From: Curtobacterium sp. MCJR17_055
GTDB lineage: Bacteria; Actinomycetota; Actinomycetes; Actinomycetales; Microbacteriaceae
Assembly (NCBI RefSeq): GCF_003224335.1
Contig: NZ_QKLF01000003.1
Coordinates: forward strand, 407,898 to 471,897
Direction of reading: 5' to 3'
Length of the DNA: 64,000 nucleotides
The notes beneath the pieces were generated by a model, which did not search any database, was not told the DNA's origin, and saw only the letters and a list, made by a program, of their open reading frames with translations. Position numbers and translations under genes: made by a program. Positions 33,936 to 43,200 of this stretch are shown here, in pieces. Numbering within the stretch: the stretch's first letter is position 1; every line of letters starts with the position of its first letter.

Positions 33936-36071
33936 ATGGTCGACACCGCACCGAGCCGCACCAGCAGCACCAGCGCCGGCAGCACGATCCGCACCAGCAC
34001 CGGTGGGGTCAGCGCGCCGAAGGCCGACGCGACCGGGGACACCGCAGCCGGGACGCCCGCGGGCGGCACCGACACCGACGTCCGCATCGACGTCGACCTG
34101 CTCGCCGAGCACCTGCTGGGCCGCTGGGCCGAGGACCGCCGCATCTCCCGCCGTCTCGTCCGCGACCCCGCGCTGCACAAGATCGAGGGGCAGCCCCTCG
34201 CCGAGCACCGTGCGCGCACGCTCGAGCAGCTGCGGATCCTCGTCGACGCCGGCGCGATCCAGCGTCCGTACCCGCCGGAGTTCGGCGGCCAGGACAACCA
34301 CGGCGGGAACCTGGCGGCGTTCGAGGAGCTCACCGTCGCGGACCCGTCGCTGCAGATCAAGGCCGGGGTGCAGTGGGGTCTGTTCGGCTCCGCGGTGCAC
34401 CACCTCGGCACCGAGCGCAACCACCGCGAGTTCCTGCCCGGCATCATCGAGTTCGACGTGCCCGGGTGCTTCGCGATGACCGAGACCGGCCACGGTTCGG
34501 ACGTCCAGAACATCGCCACGAGCGCGACCTACGACCCGGAGACGCAGGAGTTCGTCGTGCACACGCCGTTCCGCGGTGCGTGGAAGGACTACATCGGCAA
34601 CGCCGCCCTGCACGGCAAGGCCGCCGTCGTGTTCGCCAAGCTCGTCACCCGGGGCGTCGACCACGGCGTGCACGCCTTCTACGTCCCCCTGCGCGACGAC
34701 GAGGGTGCCTTCCTGCCCGGCGTCGGCGGCGAGGACGACGGCGTCAAGGGCGGCCTGAACGGGATCGACAACGGCCGGCTCTGGTTCGACCGCGTCCGGG
34801 TCCCGCGCACGAACCTGCTCAACCGCTACGGCGACGTCGCCGAGGACGGCACGTACTCCTCCCCGATCGACTCTCCCGGGCGCCGCTTCTTCACGATGCT
34901 CGGCACCCTGGTGCAGGGACGGGTCTCCCTCGACGGCGCCGCGGTCGTGGCGCAGAAGATCGGGCTGCAGATCGCCCTGACCTACGCCATGGAGCGCCGT
35001 CAGTTCCCGACCGGCGACGGCCAGGAGGGGGTCCTGCTCGACTACGGCCGCCACCAGCGCCGGCTCATCCCCCGCCTGGCGACGGTGTTCGCCCAGTCGT
35101 TCGCCCACGAGAAGCTGCTGCAGACGTTCGACGACGTCTTCAGCGGCCGGCAGGACACCCCGGAGCGCCGGGAGGACCTCGAGACGCAGGCTGCGGCCTT
35201 CAAGGCCATGTCGACCTGGTCAGCCCTCGACACGCTGCAGGAGTGCCGGGAGGCGACCGGCGGTGCGGGCTTCCTCGCCGAGAACCGGATCACGGGCCTC
35301 CGTGCCGACCTCGACGTCTACGTGACGTTCGAGGGCGACAACACGGTGCTCCTCCAGCTCGTCGGCAAGCGTCTGCTCACGGACTTCCGCAAGGCCGCGC
35401 CGCGCGACGCGGCGTCGACGGCGAAGTTCGTCGCCGCGCAGGTCGGGTCGAAGCTGGCGGACGCGACCGGTCTGCGCCGACTCGGGCAGACGGTGTCCGA
35501 CCGAGGGTCCCTCGCGGCTTCGGTCGCGGACCTGCAGGACCCGGAGACGCAGCGCGCCCTGCTCGTCGGTCGGGTCGAGACGATGGTCACCGAGATCGGC
35601 ATGCGCCTCCGCACCGCCGGTAAGGACCGCGCCCGCGCCGCCGTGCTGCTGAACCGCTCGCAGCACGAGTTGATCGAGGCGTCGAAGGCGCACGCGGAAC
35701 TCATGCAGTGGGAGGCGTTCACCGAGGCGATCGACGACGTCCCCCCGGGCGACACCCGCACGGTTCTCGTCTGGCTCCGCGACCTGTTCGCGCTCGGGCT
35801 CGTCGAGCAGCACCTGGACTGGCACCTGCTGCACGGGCGGATCTCGGCGCAGCGGGCCCGGGCCGTGTCGGCGTACGTGGACCGGCTGGTCGCTCGACTC
35901 CGTCCGGTGGTGCCGCAGCTCATCGCGTCCTTCGGGTACGAGCCGTCGCACGTGCGCTCCCCCATCGCGAGCGGTGCGGAGCAGGCACGACAGGACGAAG
36001 CCCGCGCGTGGTACGAGGCCGAGCGCGCCGCCGGACGGCTGCCGGAGCAGGAGAAGAAGCCCCGCCCCTGA
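33936..36071 (+). CDS. acyl-CoA dehydrogenase/oxidase family protein
   Basis: A 711-residue protein. The flavin site is in CFAMTETGHGSDVQNIATSATYDPE (residues about 182-205), followed by the domain-joining GRRFFTMLGTLVQGRVSLDGAAV and the C-terminal helical part with GGAGFLAENRI...VTFEGDNTVLLQLVGKRLL. The length and the second C-terminal helical domain fit acyl-CoA oxidase-type enzymes better than 380-residue dehydrogenases. The ATG follows AGGAGG. It is monocistronic, ending at a hairpin that faces csrA. Confidence 0.9.
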   Translation: MVDTAPSRTSSTSAGSTIRTSTGGVSAPKADATGDTAAGTPAGGTDTDVRIDVDLLAEHLLGRWAEDRRISRRLVRDPALHKIEGQPLAEHRARTLEQLRILVDAGAIQRPYPPEFGGQDNHGGNLAAFEELTVADPSLQIKAGVQWGLFGSAVHHLGTERNHREFLPGIIEFDVPGCFAMTETGHGSDVQNIATSATYDPETQEFVVHTPFRGAWKDYIGNAALHGKAAVVFAKLVTRGVDHGVHAFYVPLRDDEGAFLPGVGGEDDGVKGGLNGIDNGRLWFDRVRVPRTNLLNRYGDVAEDGTYSSPIDSPGRRFFTMLGTLVQGRVSLDGAAVVAQKIGLQIALTYAMERRQFPTGDGQEGVLLDYGRHQRRLIPRLATVFAQSFAHEKLLQTFDDVFSGRQDTPERREDLETQAAAFKAMSTWSALDTLQECREATGGAGFLAENRITGLRADLDVYVTFEGDNTVLLQLVGKRLLTDFRKAAPRDAASTAKFVAAQVGSKLADATGLRRLGQTVSDRGSLAASVADLQDPETQRALLVGRVETMVTEIGMRLRTAGKDRARAAVLLNRSQHELIEASKAHAELMQWEAFTEAIDDVPPGDTRTVLVWLRDLFALGLVEQHLDWHLLHGRISAQRARAVSAYVDRLVARLRPVVPQLIASFGYEPSHVRSPIASGAEQARQDEARAWYEAERAAGRLPEQEKKPRP

Positions 36072-36096
36072 TCGCCGGACCCGGCCGGAGGTCGCC

Positions 36097-36147
36097 GATC
36101 AAGCCGCTCGGCTCGATGCCGAGCAGGTCGAGCCGCTGGGCTTGATC
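36097..36147. terminator. bidirectional hairpin between acyl-CoA oxidase gene and csrA
   Basis: GATCAAGCC pairs with GGCTTGATC at the outside and CGGCTCGA with TCGAGCCG inside, separated by a 3x3 internal loop. It lies between two convergent stops. Confidence 0.7.
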
Positions 36148-36175
36148 CGGAGGGTCTGACCGACGCCGTCGCCCG

Positions 36176-36424
36176 TCAGCCGACGGGCGGACGGGGGGCG
36201 CCGAGCGCTGCGCGCAGCCGCGCCTCGGCGTCGTCGTCGGCTCCGGCAGCGGCGGCGACGTTCGCCTCGGCCACGGCACGGACGACCTCTTCGCGCTGGA
36301 TCTTCACACCGCGGGGCGCGTCGATGCCGATGCGGACGCCGTCGCCCCGGGAGTCGAGCACCGTGATGACGATGTCGTCACCGATGAGGATCCGCTCGCC
36401 GACCTTGCGCGTGAGTACCAGCAC
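36176..36424 (-). CDS. csrA: carbon storage regulator CsrA
   Basis: An 82-residue CsrA: MLVLTRKVGERILIGDDIVI, GDGVRIGIDAPRGVKIQREEV, with the RNA-binding beta-strand 1 and the GLDAP-like turn present. About 25 extra Ala/Asp-rich residues extend the C-terminus. CsrA binds GGA motifs in mRNA leaders; in flagellated Gram-positives it controls flagellin translation. It is the last gene of the flagellar operon but a TAGGCT hexamer six bases before its GTG suggests its own leaderless message. FliW, its usual antagonist, is not in the window. Confidence 0.93.
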   Translation of the reverse strand: MLVLTRKVGERILIGDDIVITVLDSRGDGVRIGIDAPRGVKIQREEVVRAVAEANVAAAAGADDDAEARLRAALGAPRPPVG

Positions 36425-36430
36425 CCGGCA

Positions 36431-36436
36431 AGCCTA
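36431..36436 (-). promoter_or_regulatory. -10 element for a leaderless csrA transcript
   Basis: On the minus strand TAGGCT is followed after six bases by the GTG of csrA. Confidence 0.45.
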
Positions 36437-36503
36437 GCGACTCCGCGTCGCCGCCCCCGTCCGGGACACGGCCCGGTGCCATCGGCGGCCCGAGGACGGG
36501 CGG

Positions 36504-37511
36504 TCAGAGCGTCCGGACGGGCAGACCGAGCAGGTACACGCTGTCCGGCGTCGCGGTCTCCTCGGTGCCGATCGCGAGCACACCGGCGAGCGGCACCGGA
36601 GCGTCCGCCACCGCGGCGAGCATCGCGAGGGCGTCCTCGTGCTTGCGCCCGGCGTCGACCACGACCCAGACCTGGTCGGGTGCGAGCGAGGTGGTCGTCG
36701 CCACGTCGGTCCACGCCGCGACCGCGAGCAGCGCCACGCCGTCCCGCACCGCGTCGGCGCGCGCGAGGATCCCGCTGCGTCGGTCGGACGCCGGTGTCGC
36801 CCGCAGACCGTGCCGACTGGCGAAGACCCCGGCGGCGGCGTCGACGTCGGCCGCCCGACCGACGAGGAGCACGAGGTCGCCGTCGGCCGAGCAGACCGCG
36901 GGTGCGGGGGTCCGGACGGGCGCGGGAGCCGCGGCCGCGGGCAGCTCGGGACGCAGGTCGGCCCACGGGTCCGCGGCCGACGGGTCTGCGACCCACGGGT
37001 CGGGGGCCCTCGGGTCCGCGTCCGGGCCTCCCGTCACGGCGGACGCGACCGATGTGGTCGACGCACCGGGCGCGGCGGACGCCGCCCCGGACGGGACGTC
37101 CTGGAGGCTCGGCTCGGCCGGCACGGGACCGGCGACGGCCCGGCGCGGCGGGGCCAGTCCGTCGGCCGTGAAGCCGTCGAGCACCGAGGCGAAGGCGTCG
37201 GCCCGGGTGGTGGAGGTCCCGTCGGTGTCCGCGATCCGGGCCTCGGCCGCCTCGGCGTCGGCGAGGAGCGCTGCGATGCCGATCCGCCTGGCGGGTGACG
37301 CGGCGATCGTGACGCGGGCCGTCGGCGGGTCGAGGGGGTCCGGGAACTCGACCGTCGCCTCGACGTGCGCCCGGCGGAACAGTCCGGCGACCCCACCGGT
37401 CGTCACCCGCTCGGCGGCGACGATGCGGGCCGCGGGTCCGAACTCGGCGAGGACCGCGGCACGGACCTCGTCGAGCGTGGCGCCGCTACGCTGCGATCGG
37501 ATCGGCGGCAC
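36504..37511 (-). CDS. FlhF-like protein without a recognisable GTPase P-loop
   Basis: About 335 residues. The N-terminus (ATLDEVRAAVLAEFGPAARIVAAERVT) matches the start of the flagellar SRP-type GTPase FlhF, and position directly after flhA is where flhF lies in many genomes. After a Pro/Ala/Asp-rich linker the second half reads DLVLLVGRAADVDAAAGVFA where FlhF has GPTGVGKTT, and ends LAGVLAIGTEETATPDSVYLLGLPV. The Walker A is therefore lost, so it is probably a degenerate, non-GTPase relative. The GTG start (37511) lies 26 bases inside flhA. Confidence 0.65.
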   Translation of the reverse strand: MPPIRSQRSGATLDEVRAAVLAEFGPAARIVAAERVTTGGVAGLFRRAHVEATVEFPDPLDPPTARVTIAASPARRIGIAALLADAEAAEARIADTDGTSTTRADAFASVLDGFTADGLAPPRRAVAGPVPAEPSLQDVPSGAASAAPGASTTSVASAVTGGPDADPRAPDPWVADPSAADPWADLRPELPAAAAPAPVRTPAPAVCSADGDLVLLVGRAADVDAAAGVFASRHGLRATPASDRRSGILARADAVRDGVALLAVAAWTDVATTTSLAPDQVWVVVDAGRKHEDALAMLAAVADAPVPLAGVLAIGTEETATPDSVYLLGLPVRTL

Positions 37512-39540
37512 GGACCACTCCCACGGTCTCGATGGTGGACCCCGCTGCCGTGGCCTCCTGGTACGAGAGCACGGGCAGGCCGTTGGCCTGCGCGGACACC
37601 ATGCGGTGCACGGCCGGGCGGAGTTGCGGGGCACAGACCAGGACGGCGGAGAGCCCCTGCTCCTCGACGGCGCGGACCGAGTCCCGCACGGAACCGAGCA
37701 CCTGCTCGATCCGGTGCGCGTCGAGGAGGATCTGGGTCCCCTGCTCGGAGGGACGGAGCCCCTCGAGCATCGCCTGTTCGAGCACCGGGTCGATCATGAT
37801 CACACGGAGCACGGCGCCGTCCAGGTGGCGGGCGGCGAGGGCCGGACCGAGCGCGGCCCGCGCGGACTCGACGAGACCCTCCGGGTCGGTGGAGACCTTC
37901 GCACGGAGGGTCAGCGCCTCGCAGATGCGCCCGAGGTCGTTGATCGGCACGCGCTCGGCGAGCAGGCCCTGCAGCACGCGCTGGAGTTCGGCCATCGAGA
38001 GCATGCCGGGGACGAGTTCCTCGACCGCAGCGGGGTTCACCTGTTTGACGCCCTCCGCGAGCACCTTGACGTCCTCGCGGGTGAGCAGACGAGCGGCGTT
38101 GTCGCCGATCACGGCCTGCAGGTGCGTGACGAGCACGGAGACCCGGTCGATCACGGTCGCGCCGGTCATCTCGGCGGCGTGCCGGAGTTCCGCGGGCACC
38201 CACTTGCCGGCCAGTCCGAACACCGGCTCGACGGTGGGGTCGCCCGGCAGGCCGTCGAGCTGCTCGCCGAGGGCCAGCACGCTCCGCGCGGGGGCGGTGC
38301 CACGGCCGGCCTCGACGCCGGCGATGCGGATCGCGTAGGTCGACGGCGGCAGGTCGATGCTGTCCCGGGTGCGGACCGGCGGCACGACGATGCCCATGTC
38401 GACGGCGATCTTCCGGCGGAGGGCCCGGACCCGGCCGAGCAGGTCGTCGGACGCGCCGGAGACCATGTCGACGAGGTCCGGCGCCAGGAGGATCTCCAGC
38501 GCGTGCACGCGCATTTGCTCGAGCAGGTCCTCGGGGGTGTCGCTCGGGGGTGCTGCGGCCGCGATGGCCTGCTGCTCGGCAGCCGTCGCTGCGGCACGCT
38601 TGGCGTTCTGGCCGATCCGCCACCCGGTGAAGAGGAGAGCCGCGCCGATCAGCAGGAAGGGCAGGATCGGCATGCCGGGGATGAACCCCATCGCGATCGC
38701 CGCCGCACCGGCGATCATCAGCGCGGTGCGGGACTGCGAGAGCTGGTCGGACGCCGACGTGCCGATGTCGGACTCGGCGCCCGAGCGGGTGACGATCATG
38801 CCGGTCGACACGGCCATGAGGAGCGCCGGGATCTGGGACACGAGGCCGTCGCCGATGGTGAGGATGCCGTAGTGCGACAGCGCGTCGGTGATCGACATGC
38901 CGTTCTGCAGCATGCCGATGGCGATCCCGCCGACCAGGTTGATGACGAGGATCAGGATGCCGGCGATCGCGTCGCCCTTGACGAACTTCGACGCACCGTC
39001 CATCGCGCCGTAGAAGTCGGCCTCGGCGGACACCGCCGCGCGGCGCTCCTTCGCCTGGACGTCCGTGATGAGCCCGGCGTTGAGGTCCGCGTCGATCGCC
39101 ATCTGCTTGCCCGGCATGGCGTCGAGGGTGAAGCGGGCGCCGACCTCGGCGACGCGCTCGGCGCCCTTCGTGACGACGACGAACTGGATCACCACGAGGA
39201 TGAGGAAGATCACCGCGCCGATGATGACCGAGCCGGCGACGGCGACGTGCCCGAAGGCCTGGATGACGTCGCCCGCGAACCCCTGGGCGAGCACGAGGCG
39301 GGTCGAGGCGACGTTGAGCCCGAGCCGGAACAGCGTCGCGACGAGCAGCAGCGACGGGAACACCGAGAAGTCGAGCGGCTTCTTCACGAAGAGCGTCGTG
39401 AGCAGGATCACCAGCGCCAGCAGGATGTTGCAGATGATGAGGACGTCCAGCAGGAACGGCGGCACCGGCAGGATCAGCAGCAGGATGATGCCGACGATGA
39501 GCACCGGGACGGCGAACTTCGGCAGGTCGGCGCGCTTCAT
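37486..39540 (-). CDS. flhA: flagellar biosynthesis protein FlhA
   Basis: A 684-residue FlhA. Eight membrane segments occupy the first 320 residues, with the conserved PSLLLVATLFRLGLNVASTRL and the FHIPEP-like region RFTLDAMPGKQMAIDADLNAG. The cytoplasmic ring-forming C-terminal domain ends with LSYQEATAAGSTIETVGVVR. FlhA is the export-gate ring of the flagellar type III apparatus. The ATG overlaps the flhB stop (ATGA). Confidence 0.97.
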   Translation of the reverse strand: MKRADLPKFAVPVLIVGIILLLILPVPPFLLDVLIICNILLALVILLTTLFVKKPLDFSVFPSLLLVATLFRLGLNVASTRLVLAQGFAGDVIQAFGHVAVAGSVIIGAVIFLILVVIQFVVVTKGAERVAEVGARFTLDAMPGKQMAIDADLNAGLITDVQAKERRAAVSAEADFYGAMDGASKFVKGDAIAGILILVINLVGGIAIGMLQNGMSITDALSHYGILTIGDGLVSQIPALLMAVSTGMIVTRSGAESDIGTSASDQLSQSRTALMIAGAAAIAMGFIPGMPILPFLLIGAALLFTGWRIGQNAKRAAATAAEQQAIAAAAPPSDTPEDLLEQMRVHALEILLAPDLVDMVSGASDDLLGRVRALRRKIAVDMGIVVPPVRTRDSIDLPPSTYAIRIAGVEAGRGTAPARSVLALGEQLDGLPGDPTVEPVFGLAGKWVPAELRHAAEMTGATVIDRVSVLVTHLQAVIGDNAARLLTREDVKVLAEGVKQVNPAAVEELVPGMLSMAELQRVLQGLLAERVPINDLGRICEALTLRAKVSTDPEGLVESARAALGPALAARHLDGAVLRVIMIDPVLEQAMLEGLRPSEQGTQILLDAHRIEQVLGSVRDSVRAVEEQGLSAVLVCAPQLRPAVHRMVSAQANGLPVLSYQEATAAGSTIETVGVVRAADPIAA

Positions 39541-40736
39541 GCGGGGAGGGCCTCTCCGGGAGCGTGGTCGGTGGCGGGACGCGGTGTCCGGAGCTTGCGG
39601 GGGCGGACGTCGCCGCTGAGCGTGGTCGGGTCGAGCACGGTGGCGACCTCCTCCGGGGTGGTGGGGCGGGGCGGGGTGTGCGTGCCGCTCGCGGCGCCGT
39701 GCGCGGCGAGCGTCATGACGAAGGACAGGACGCGGGCGACCGGGGTGTAGAGGTCGACCGGGATCTCCTGGCCGAGCTCGCACGCCGCGTGCAGCGCACG
39801 GGTGAGTGGGACGTCCCGCACCATCGGCACGCGCTCCTCCTCGGCCTTCTGCCGGATGGCGTCGGCGACCGGGCCGGCCCCCTTCGCGACGACCTTGGGT
39901 GCCGACTTGCCGGCCTCGTACTTGATCGCCACGGCGTAGTGCGTGGGGTTCGTCATCACGACGTCGGCGGTGCCGATGGCCGCGATCATCCGGTTGCGGC
40001 TGGCGGCGAGCTGTCGGGACCGGCGCTGCGACTTCACGAGCGGGTCGCCCTCGGCCTGCTTGTTCTCGTCCTTGACCTCGCGCTTCGTCATCATCGTGCG
40101 CTTGCGGTTCCGGCGGATGACGACGAACACGTCGAGGGCGGCGAGCACGAGTCCGGCGGCGACGGCGGCCTGCAGGAGGGTGCCCGCGCCGGCACCGGCC
40201 GCCTCGAGGACACTGGTCAGCGGCAGGGACCCGCTCGACATGAGGACGGGCACGAGTCCCTGCACCGCGAACCAGAGCACGAGGCCGACCACCGCGGTCT
40301 TCAGCAGTGCCTTGACGCCGTTCCACAGCGCCTGCGTCCCGAACACCCGCTTGAGGCCGGCGACGGGGTCGAAGTGGTCGGGCTCCGGCGTGAGCTTCTT
40401 GACGTGCACCCCGCCCTGCGCGACCGAGGTGGCGAGCACGGCGACCGCGACGACCCCGAGCATCGGACCGAGCGTCGCGCCGATCGAGCCGAGGGCCTCG
40501 TCGAACACGTGCCGCATGGTGCCGACGGTGGGGTCGGCGATGACGAGCGCGACGGCGCGCATCTGCTGCTGTCCGGCGGCCGACGCGTGCCCGATGAGCG
40601 AGGGGAACATCAGCGCGGCGGCGGCGATGCCGATCCAGGCGCTGAGGTCCTGCGACCGGCCGAGCTGCCCCTTCCGGCGCACCTCGCGCATCCGCTTCGC
40701 GGTCGCTTGTTCGGAGCGTTCTCCGCTGTCCGACAT
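39537..40736 (-). CDS. flhB: flagellar export protein FlhB
   Basis: A 399-residue FlhB starting MSDSGERSEQATAKRMREVR. Four membrane segments are followed by the cytoplasmic domain with the self-cleavage site NPTH (Asn near residue 263) in VVMTNPTHYAVAIKY, which controls the switch from hook to filament export. A Pro/Thr-rich C-terminal tail follows residue 345. Four bases separate it from fliR. Confidence 0.97.
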   Translation of the reverse strand: MSDSGERSEQATAKRMREVRRKGQLGRSQDLSAWIGIAAAALMFPSLIGHASAAGQQQMRAVALVIADPTVGTMRHVFDEALGSIGATLGPMLGVVAVAVLATSVAQGGVHVKKLTPEPDHFDPVAGLKRVFGTQALWNGVKALLKTAVVGLVLWFAVQGLVPVLMSSGSLPLTSVLEAAGAGAGTLLQAAVAAGLVLAALDVFVVIRRNRKRTMMTKREVKDENKQAEGDPLVKSQRRSRQLAASRNRMIAAIGTADVVMTNPTHYAVAIKYEAGKSAPKVVAKGAGPVADAIRQKAEEERVPMVRDVPLTRALHAACELGQEIPVDLYTPVARVLSFVMTLAAHGAASGTHTPPRPTTPEEVATVLDPTTLSGDVRPRKLRTPRPATDHAPGEALPA

Positions 40737-40740
40737 GCCG

Positions 40741-41502
40741 TCACCCCCTGCCCGTGATGGCCTGCACGGCGTCGCCGGTGAGGGACGACACGACACTCGG
40801 CAGCGCCATGAACAGTGCGCCGGCGAACAGGACGGTGAGCCCGATCTTGATCGGGAAGCCCATCTGGAACGCGTTGAGGGCGGGGGCGACACGCGTGAGC
40901 AGCCCGAGGCCGACGTCGGCCAGGAAGAGCACGACCACGAGCGGCCCGGCGATCTGCAGCGCGGCGAGGAACATCTGCCCGAAGGCCGCGACGAGCATCG
41001 GGGCGACGCCGTCGATCGGGAACCGTCCGTCCACGAGCGGGACCCCGTCGAACGAGCGGACGAGTCCCCCGATGATGAGCTGGTACCCGCCGGAGGCGAA
41101 CAGCAGCGCGAGGGACGCCATCTGGAACAGTCGGGTGAACTGCGCGCCGTTCACCTGCGACTGCGGGTCGAACGCCTGCGCCAGCGTGAAGCCGCCGAAC
41201 AGGTCGATGAGGGCTCCGGCGGACTGCACCGCGGCGAAGACGAGGTACACCATGAAGCCGAGGACGAGGCCGACGAGCAGCTGCGTCACGAGCGCGACGA
41301 GGAAGGTCGCGGTGTCGAGTTGCTCGTAACCGGCGGTCACCTTCGGTGCGACGCCGATCGCGAGCCCCAGGCCGAGGATGACCTTCACCACGCCGGGGAA
41401 CGCGCGGTAGGAGAACGGCGGGGCCACGACGAAGAACGCGACGAGCCGGACGCCGGCGAGCATCGTGCCCTCGAGCCGGGCCGCGTCGAACAGCAGCTCC
41501 AT
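40741..41502 (-). CDS. fliR: flagellar export protein FliR
   Basis: A 253-residue FliR with six membrane segments: AGVRLVAFFVVAPPFS, the conserved GFTLAQAFDPQSQVNG and the end PSVVSSLTGDAVQAI. Part of the export gate with FliP and FliQ. Its start overlaps the fliQ stop. Confidence 0.96.
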   Translation of the reverse strand: MELLFDAARLEGTMLAGVRLVAFFVVAPPFSYRAFPGVVKVILGLGLAIGVAPKVTAGYEQLDTATFLVALVTQLLVGLVLGFMVYLVFAAVQSAGALIDLFGGFTLAQAFDPQSQVNGAQFTRLFQMASLALLFASGGYQLIIGGLVRSFDGVPLVDGRFPIDGVAPMLVAAFGQMFLAALQIAGPLVVVLFLADVGLGLLTRVAPALNAFQMGFPIKIGLTVLFAGALFMALPSVVSSLTGDAVQAITGRG

Positions 41503-41777
41503 CAGCCGCTCCCGAGCAGCTTCGGGATCATGTCGAACGCCACGTGCGTGAACGCGACCATCTCGGAGATCATCCAGTTGCCGCAGACGACGAGCGCGAC
41601 GGCGACGGCGAGGGCCTTCGGCACGAACGAGAGCGTGACCTCCTGGATCTGCGTCACGGACTGGAACAGCGAGATCGCGAACCCGACCACGAGCGAGGTG
41701 ACGAGGACGGGCGCGGCGAGCTTCCCCGCGACGAGGAGCGCCTGGAGGGTGAGGTCGATGACCGCCTGCTGGTTCAC
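41502..41777 (-). CDS. fliQ: flagellar export protein FliQ
   Basis: A 91-residue FliQ with two membrane helices: LLVAGKLAAPVLVTSLVVGF and the family motif ISLFQSVTQIQEVTLSFVPK. Normal length. Confidence 0.97.
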   Translation of the reverse strand: MNQQAVIDLTLQALLVAGKLAAPVLVTSLVVGFAISLFQSVTQIQEVTLSFVPKALAVAVALVVCGNWMISEMVAFTHVAFDMIPKLLGSG

Positions 41778-41801
41778 GGGTGCCTCCCGGGCCGGACCGC
41801 G

Positions 41802-42629
41802 CTAGACAACGTGGTAGCTCTCGATGAGCGACGTGATGATGAGACCCCACCCGTCGACGAGGACGAACAGCAGGATCTTGAACGGCAGCGAGATCATCAC
41901 CGGCGGGAGCATCATCATGCCCATCGACATGAGGGCCGCGGAGACGACGAGGTCGATGACGAGGAACGGGATGAAGATGACGAACCCGATGATGAACGCG
42001 CTGCGCAGCTCGGAGATGACGAACGCCGGGATGACCGTGGTCATCGGCACGTCGGCCATCCGCGCGGGGTTGTCCCGACCGGCCGCGCGGGTGATGAGGG
42101 CGACGTCCTCGTCCCGGGTCTGGTGCAGCATGAAGGTGCGCAGCGGTGCGGTCCCGGCGTCGACGGCCTGCTGGAAGTCGATCTTCCCGGCGAGGTAGGG
42201 CTGCAGGGCGTCGTCGTTCACGTGGCCGATCACCGGTGCCATCACGAAGAGGGACAGGAACAGCGCGAGTCCGGCGATCACCTGGTTCGGCGGGATCGAC
42301 TGCAGGCCGAGGGCGTTCCGGGTCATCGCGAGGACGACGAAGATCTTCGTGAACGACGTCATCATGAGCAGCAGCGCCGGGGCGACGCTGAGCAACGTGA
42401 TCCCGATGAGCGTGACGACGGCGGACGACGGGGTGCCGTCCGGCCCGTTCACGTCGACGCTGAAGCCACCCGTCGACGGGGTCGCGGGCGCGGACGGCGC
42501 CGCGGGGGCGGAGGGCTCGACGACGCCGGCGGCGTGCGCTCCGGTGGTCGTGAGCATGAGGAAGCCGGCGACCACCGTCAGCCCGAGGAGGACGAACAGC
42601 AGGAGCCTGCCCGTGCGGGCGGCGCTCAC
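41802..42629 (-). CDS. fliP: flagellar export protein FliP
   Basis: A 275-residue FliP. A signal-like N-terminus and an Ala/Pro/Ser-rich segment precede the core LLSVAPALLLMMTSFTKIFV, ALGLQSIPPNQVIAGLALFL and FVISELRSAFIIGFVIFIPF. FliP is the main pore subunit of the flagellar export gate. The GTG start overlaps the fliO stop by four bases. Confidence 0.97.
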   Translation of the reverse strand: MSAARTGRLLLFVLLGLTVVAGFLMLTTTGAHAAGVVEPSAPAAPSAPATPSTGGFSVDVNGPDGTPSSAVVTLIGITLLSVAPALLLMMTSFTKIFVVLAMTRNALGLQSIPPNQVIAGLALFLSLFVMAPVIGHVNDDALQPYLAGKIDFQQAVDAGTAPLRTFMLHQTRDEDVALITRAAGRDNPARMADVPMTTVIPAFVISELRSAFIIGFVIFIPFLVIDLVVSAALMSMGMMMLPPVMISLPFKILLFVLVDGWGLIITSLIESYHVV

Positions 42630-43195
42630 CCGGTCCGCCGCGAGCGGAGGACCGACGCCGCCTGGCGCCAGGTGTCCGCCGAGAGGATCGACCCCTGCAG
42701 CTGGGCCGCGGTCGGGACGACCCGCGTGTCCGCCGCACGGACCGTCCGGAGGGCACGGCGGCCGCGCGGCCGGAGCGGCAGTGGGTCGGTGACGCGTCCC
42801 TCGGCGTCGGCCGGGGCGGTCGCGACGGCCGGGAGGCCCGGTGCGGCCTGGTCCTGCCGGTCGAGTTCCGCGCCGAACGCGTCGGCCGTCGGCAGCGCGA
42901 CCGGACCCGTCACGATCGTCAGCTCCGGTGCGGGCGCCTGCCCGCTCGTGAGGAGCGTCACGCCCTGCTCGGCGACGCCGAGGACGAGCCGCTCACCGTC
43001 GACGTCGACCACGACGACGCTCGCCTTGCCGCCGATCGCCTGACGGCCGACGACCTCGACCGAGGCCGATCGACGCCCGCGCGCGCGGGCGGCGCCGAAC
43101 TGCCCCTTCTGCATGCGTCGGTGCAGCACCCACATGAGGGCGAGCACGACGCCGAGGGAGAGCGCGACGCGGAGCGCGATGACGAGCGTGTCCAC
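42626..43195 (-). CDS. fliO: flagellar biosynthesis protein FliO
   Basis: About 189 residues: one N-terminal membrane helix (VIALRVALSLGVVLALMWVL), then a small cytoplasmic domain (SVEVVGRQAIGGKASVVVVDVDGERLVLGV) typical of FliO, which helps assemble FliP. The tail beyond residue 110 is variable. The GTG at 43195 is the nearest start to the fliN stop and is a choice, not a certainty. Confidence 0.85.
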   Translation of the reverse strand: MDTLVIALRVALSLGVVLALMWVLHRRMQKGQFGAARARGRRSASVEVVGRQAIGGKASVVVVDVDGERLVLGVAEQGVTLLTSGQAPAPELTIVTGPVALPTADAFGAELDRQDQAAPGLPAVATAPADAEGRVTDPLPLRPRGRRALRTVRAADTRVVPTAAQLQGSILSADTWRQAASVLRSRRTG

Positions 43196-43200
43196 CGGGC

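Noticed and set aside
36565..39750. A 1061-codon plus-strand open frame opposite flhF-like, flhA and flhB
   Set aside because: It is antisense to well-conserved flagellar genes and exists because high third-position GC removes stops; composition is low-complexity with no domain.
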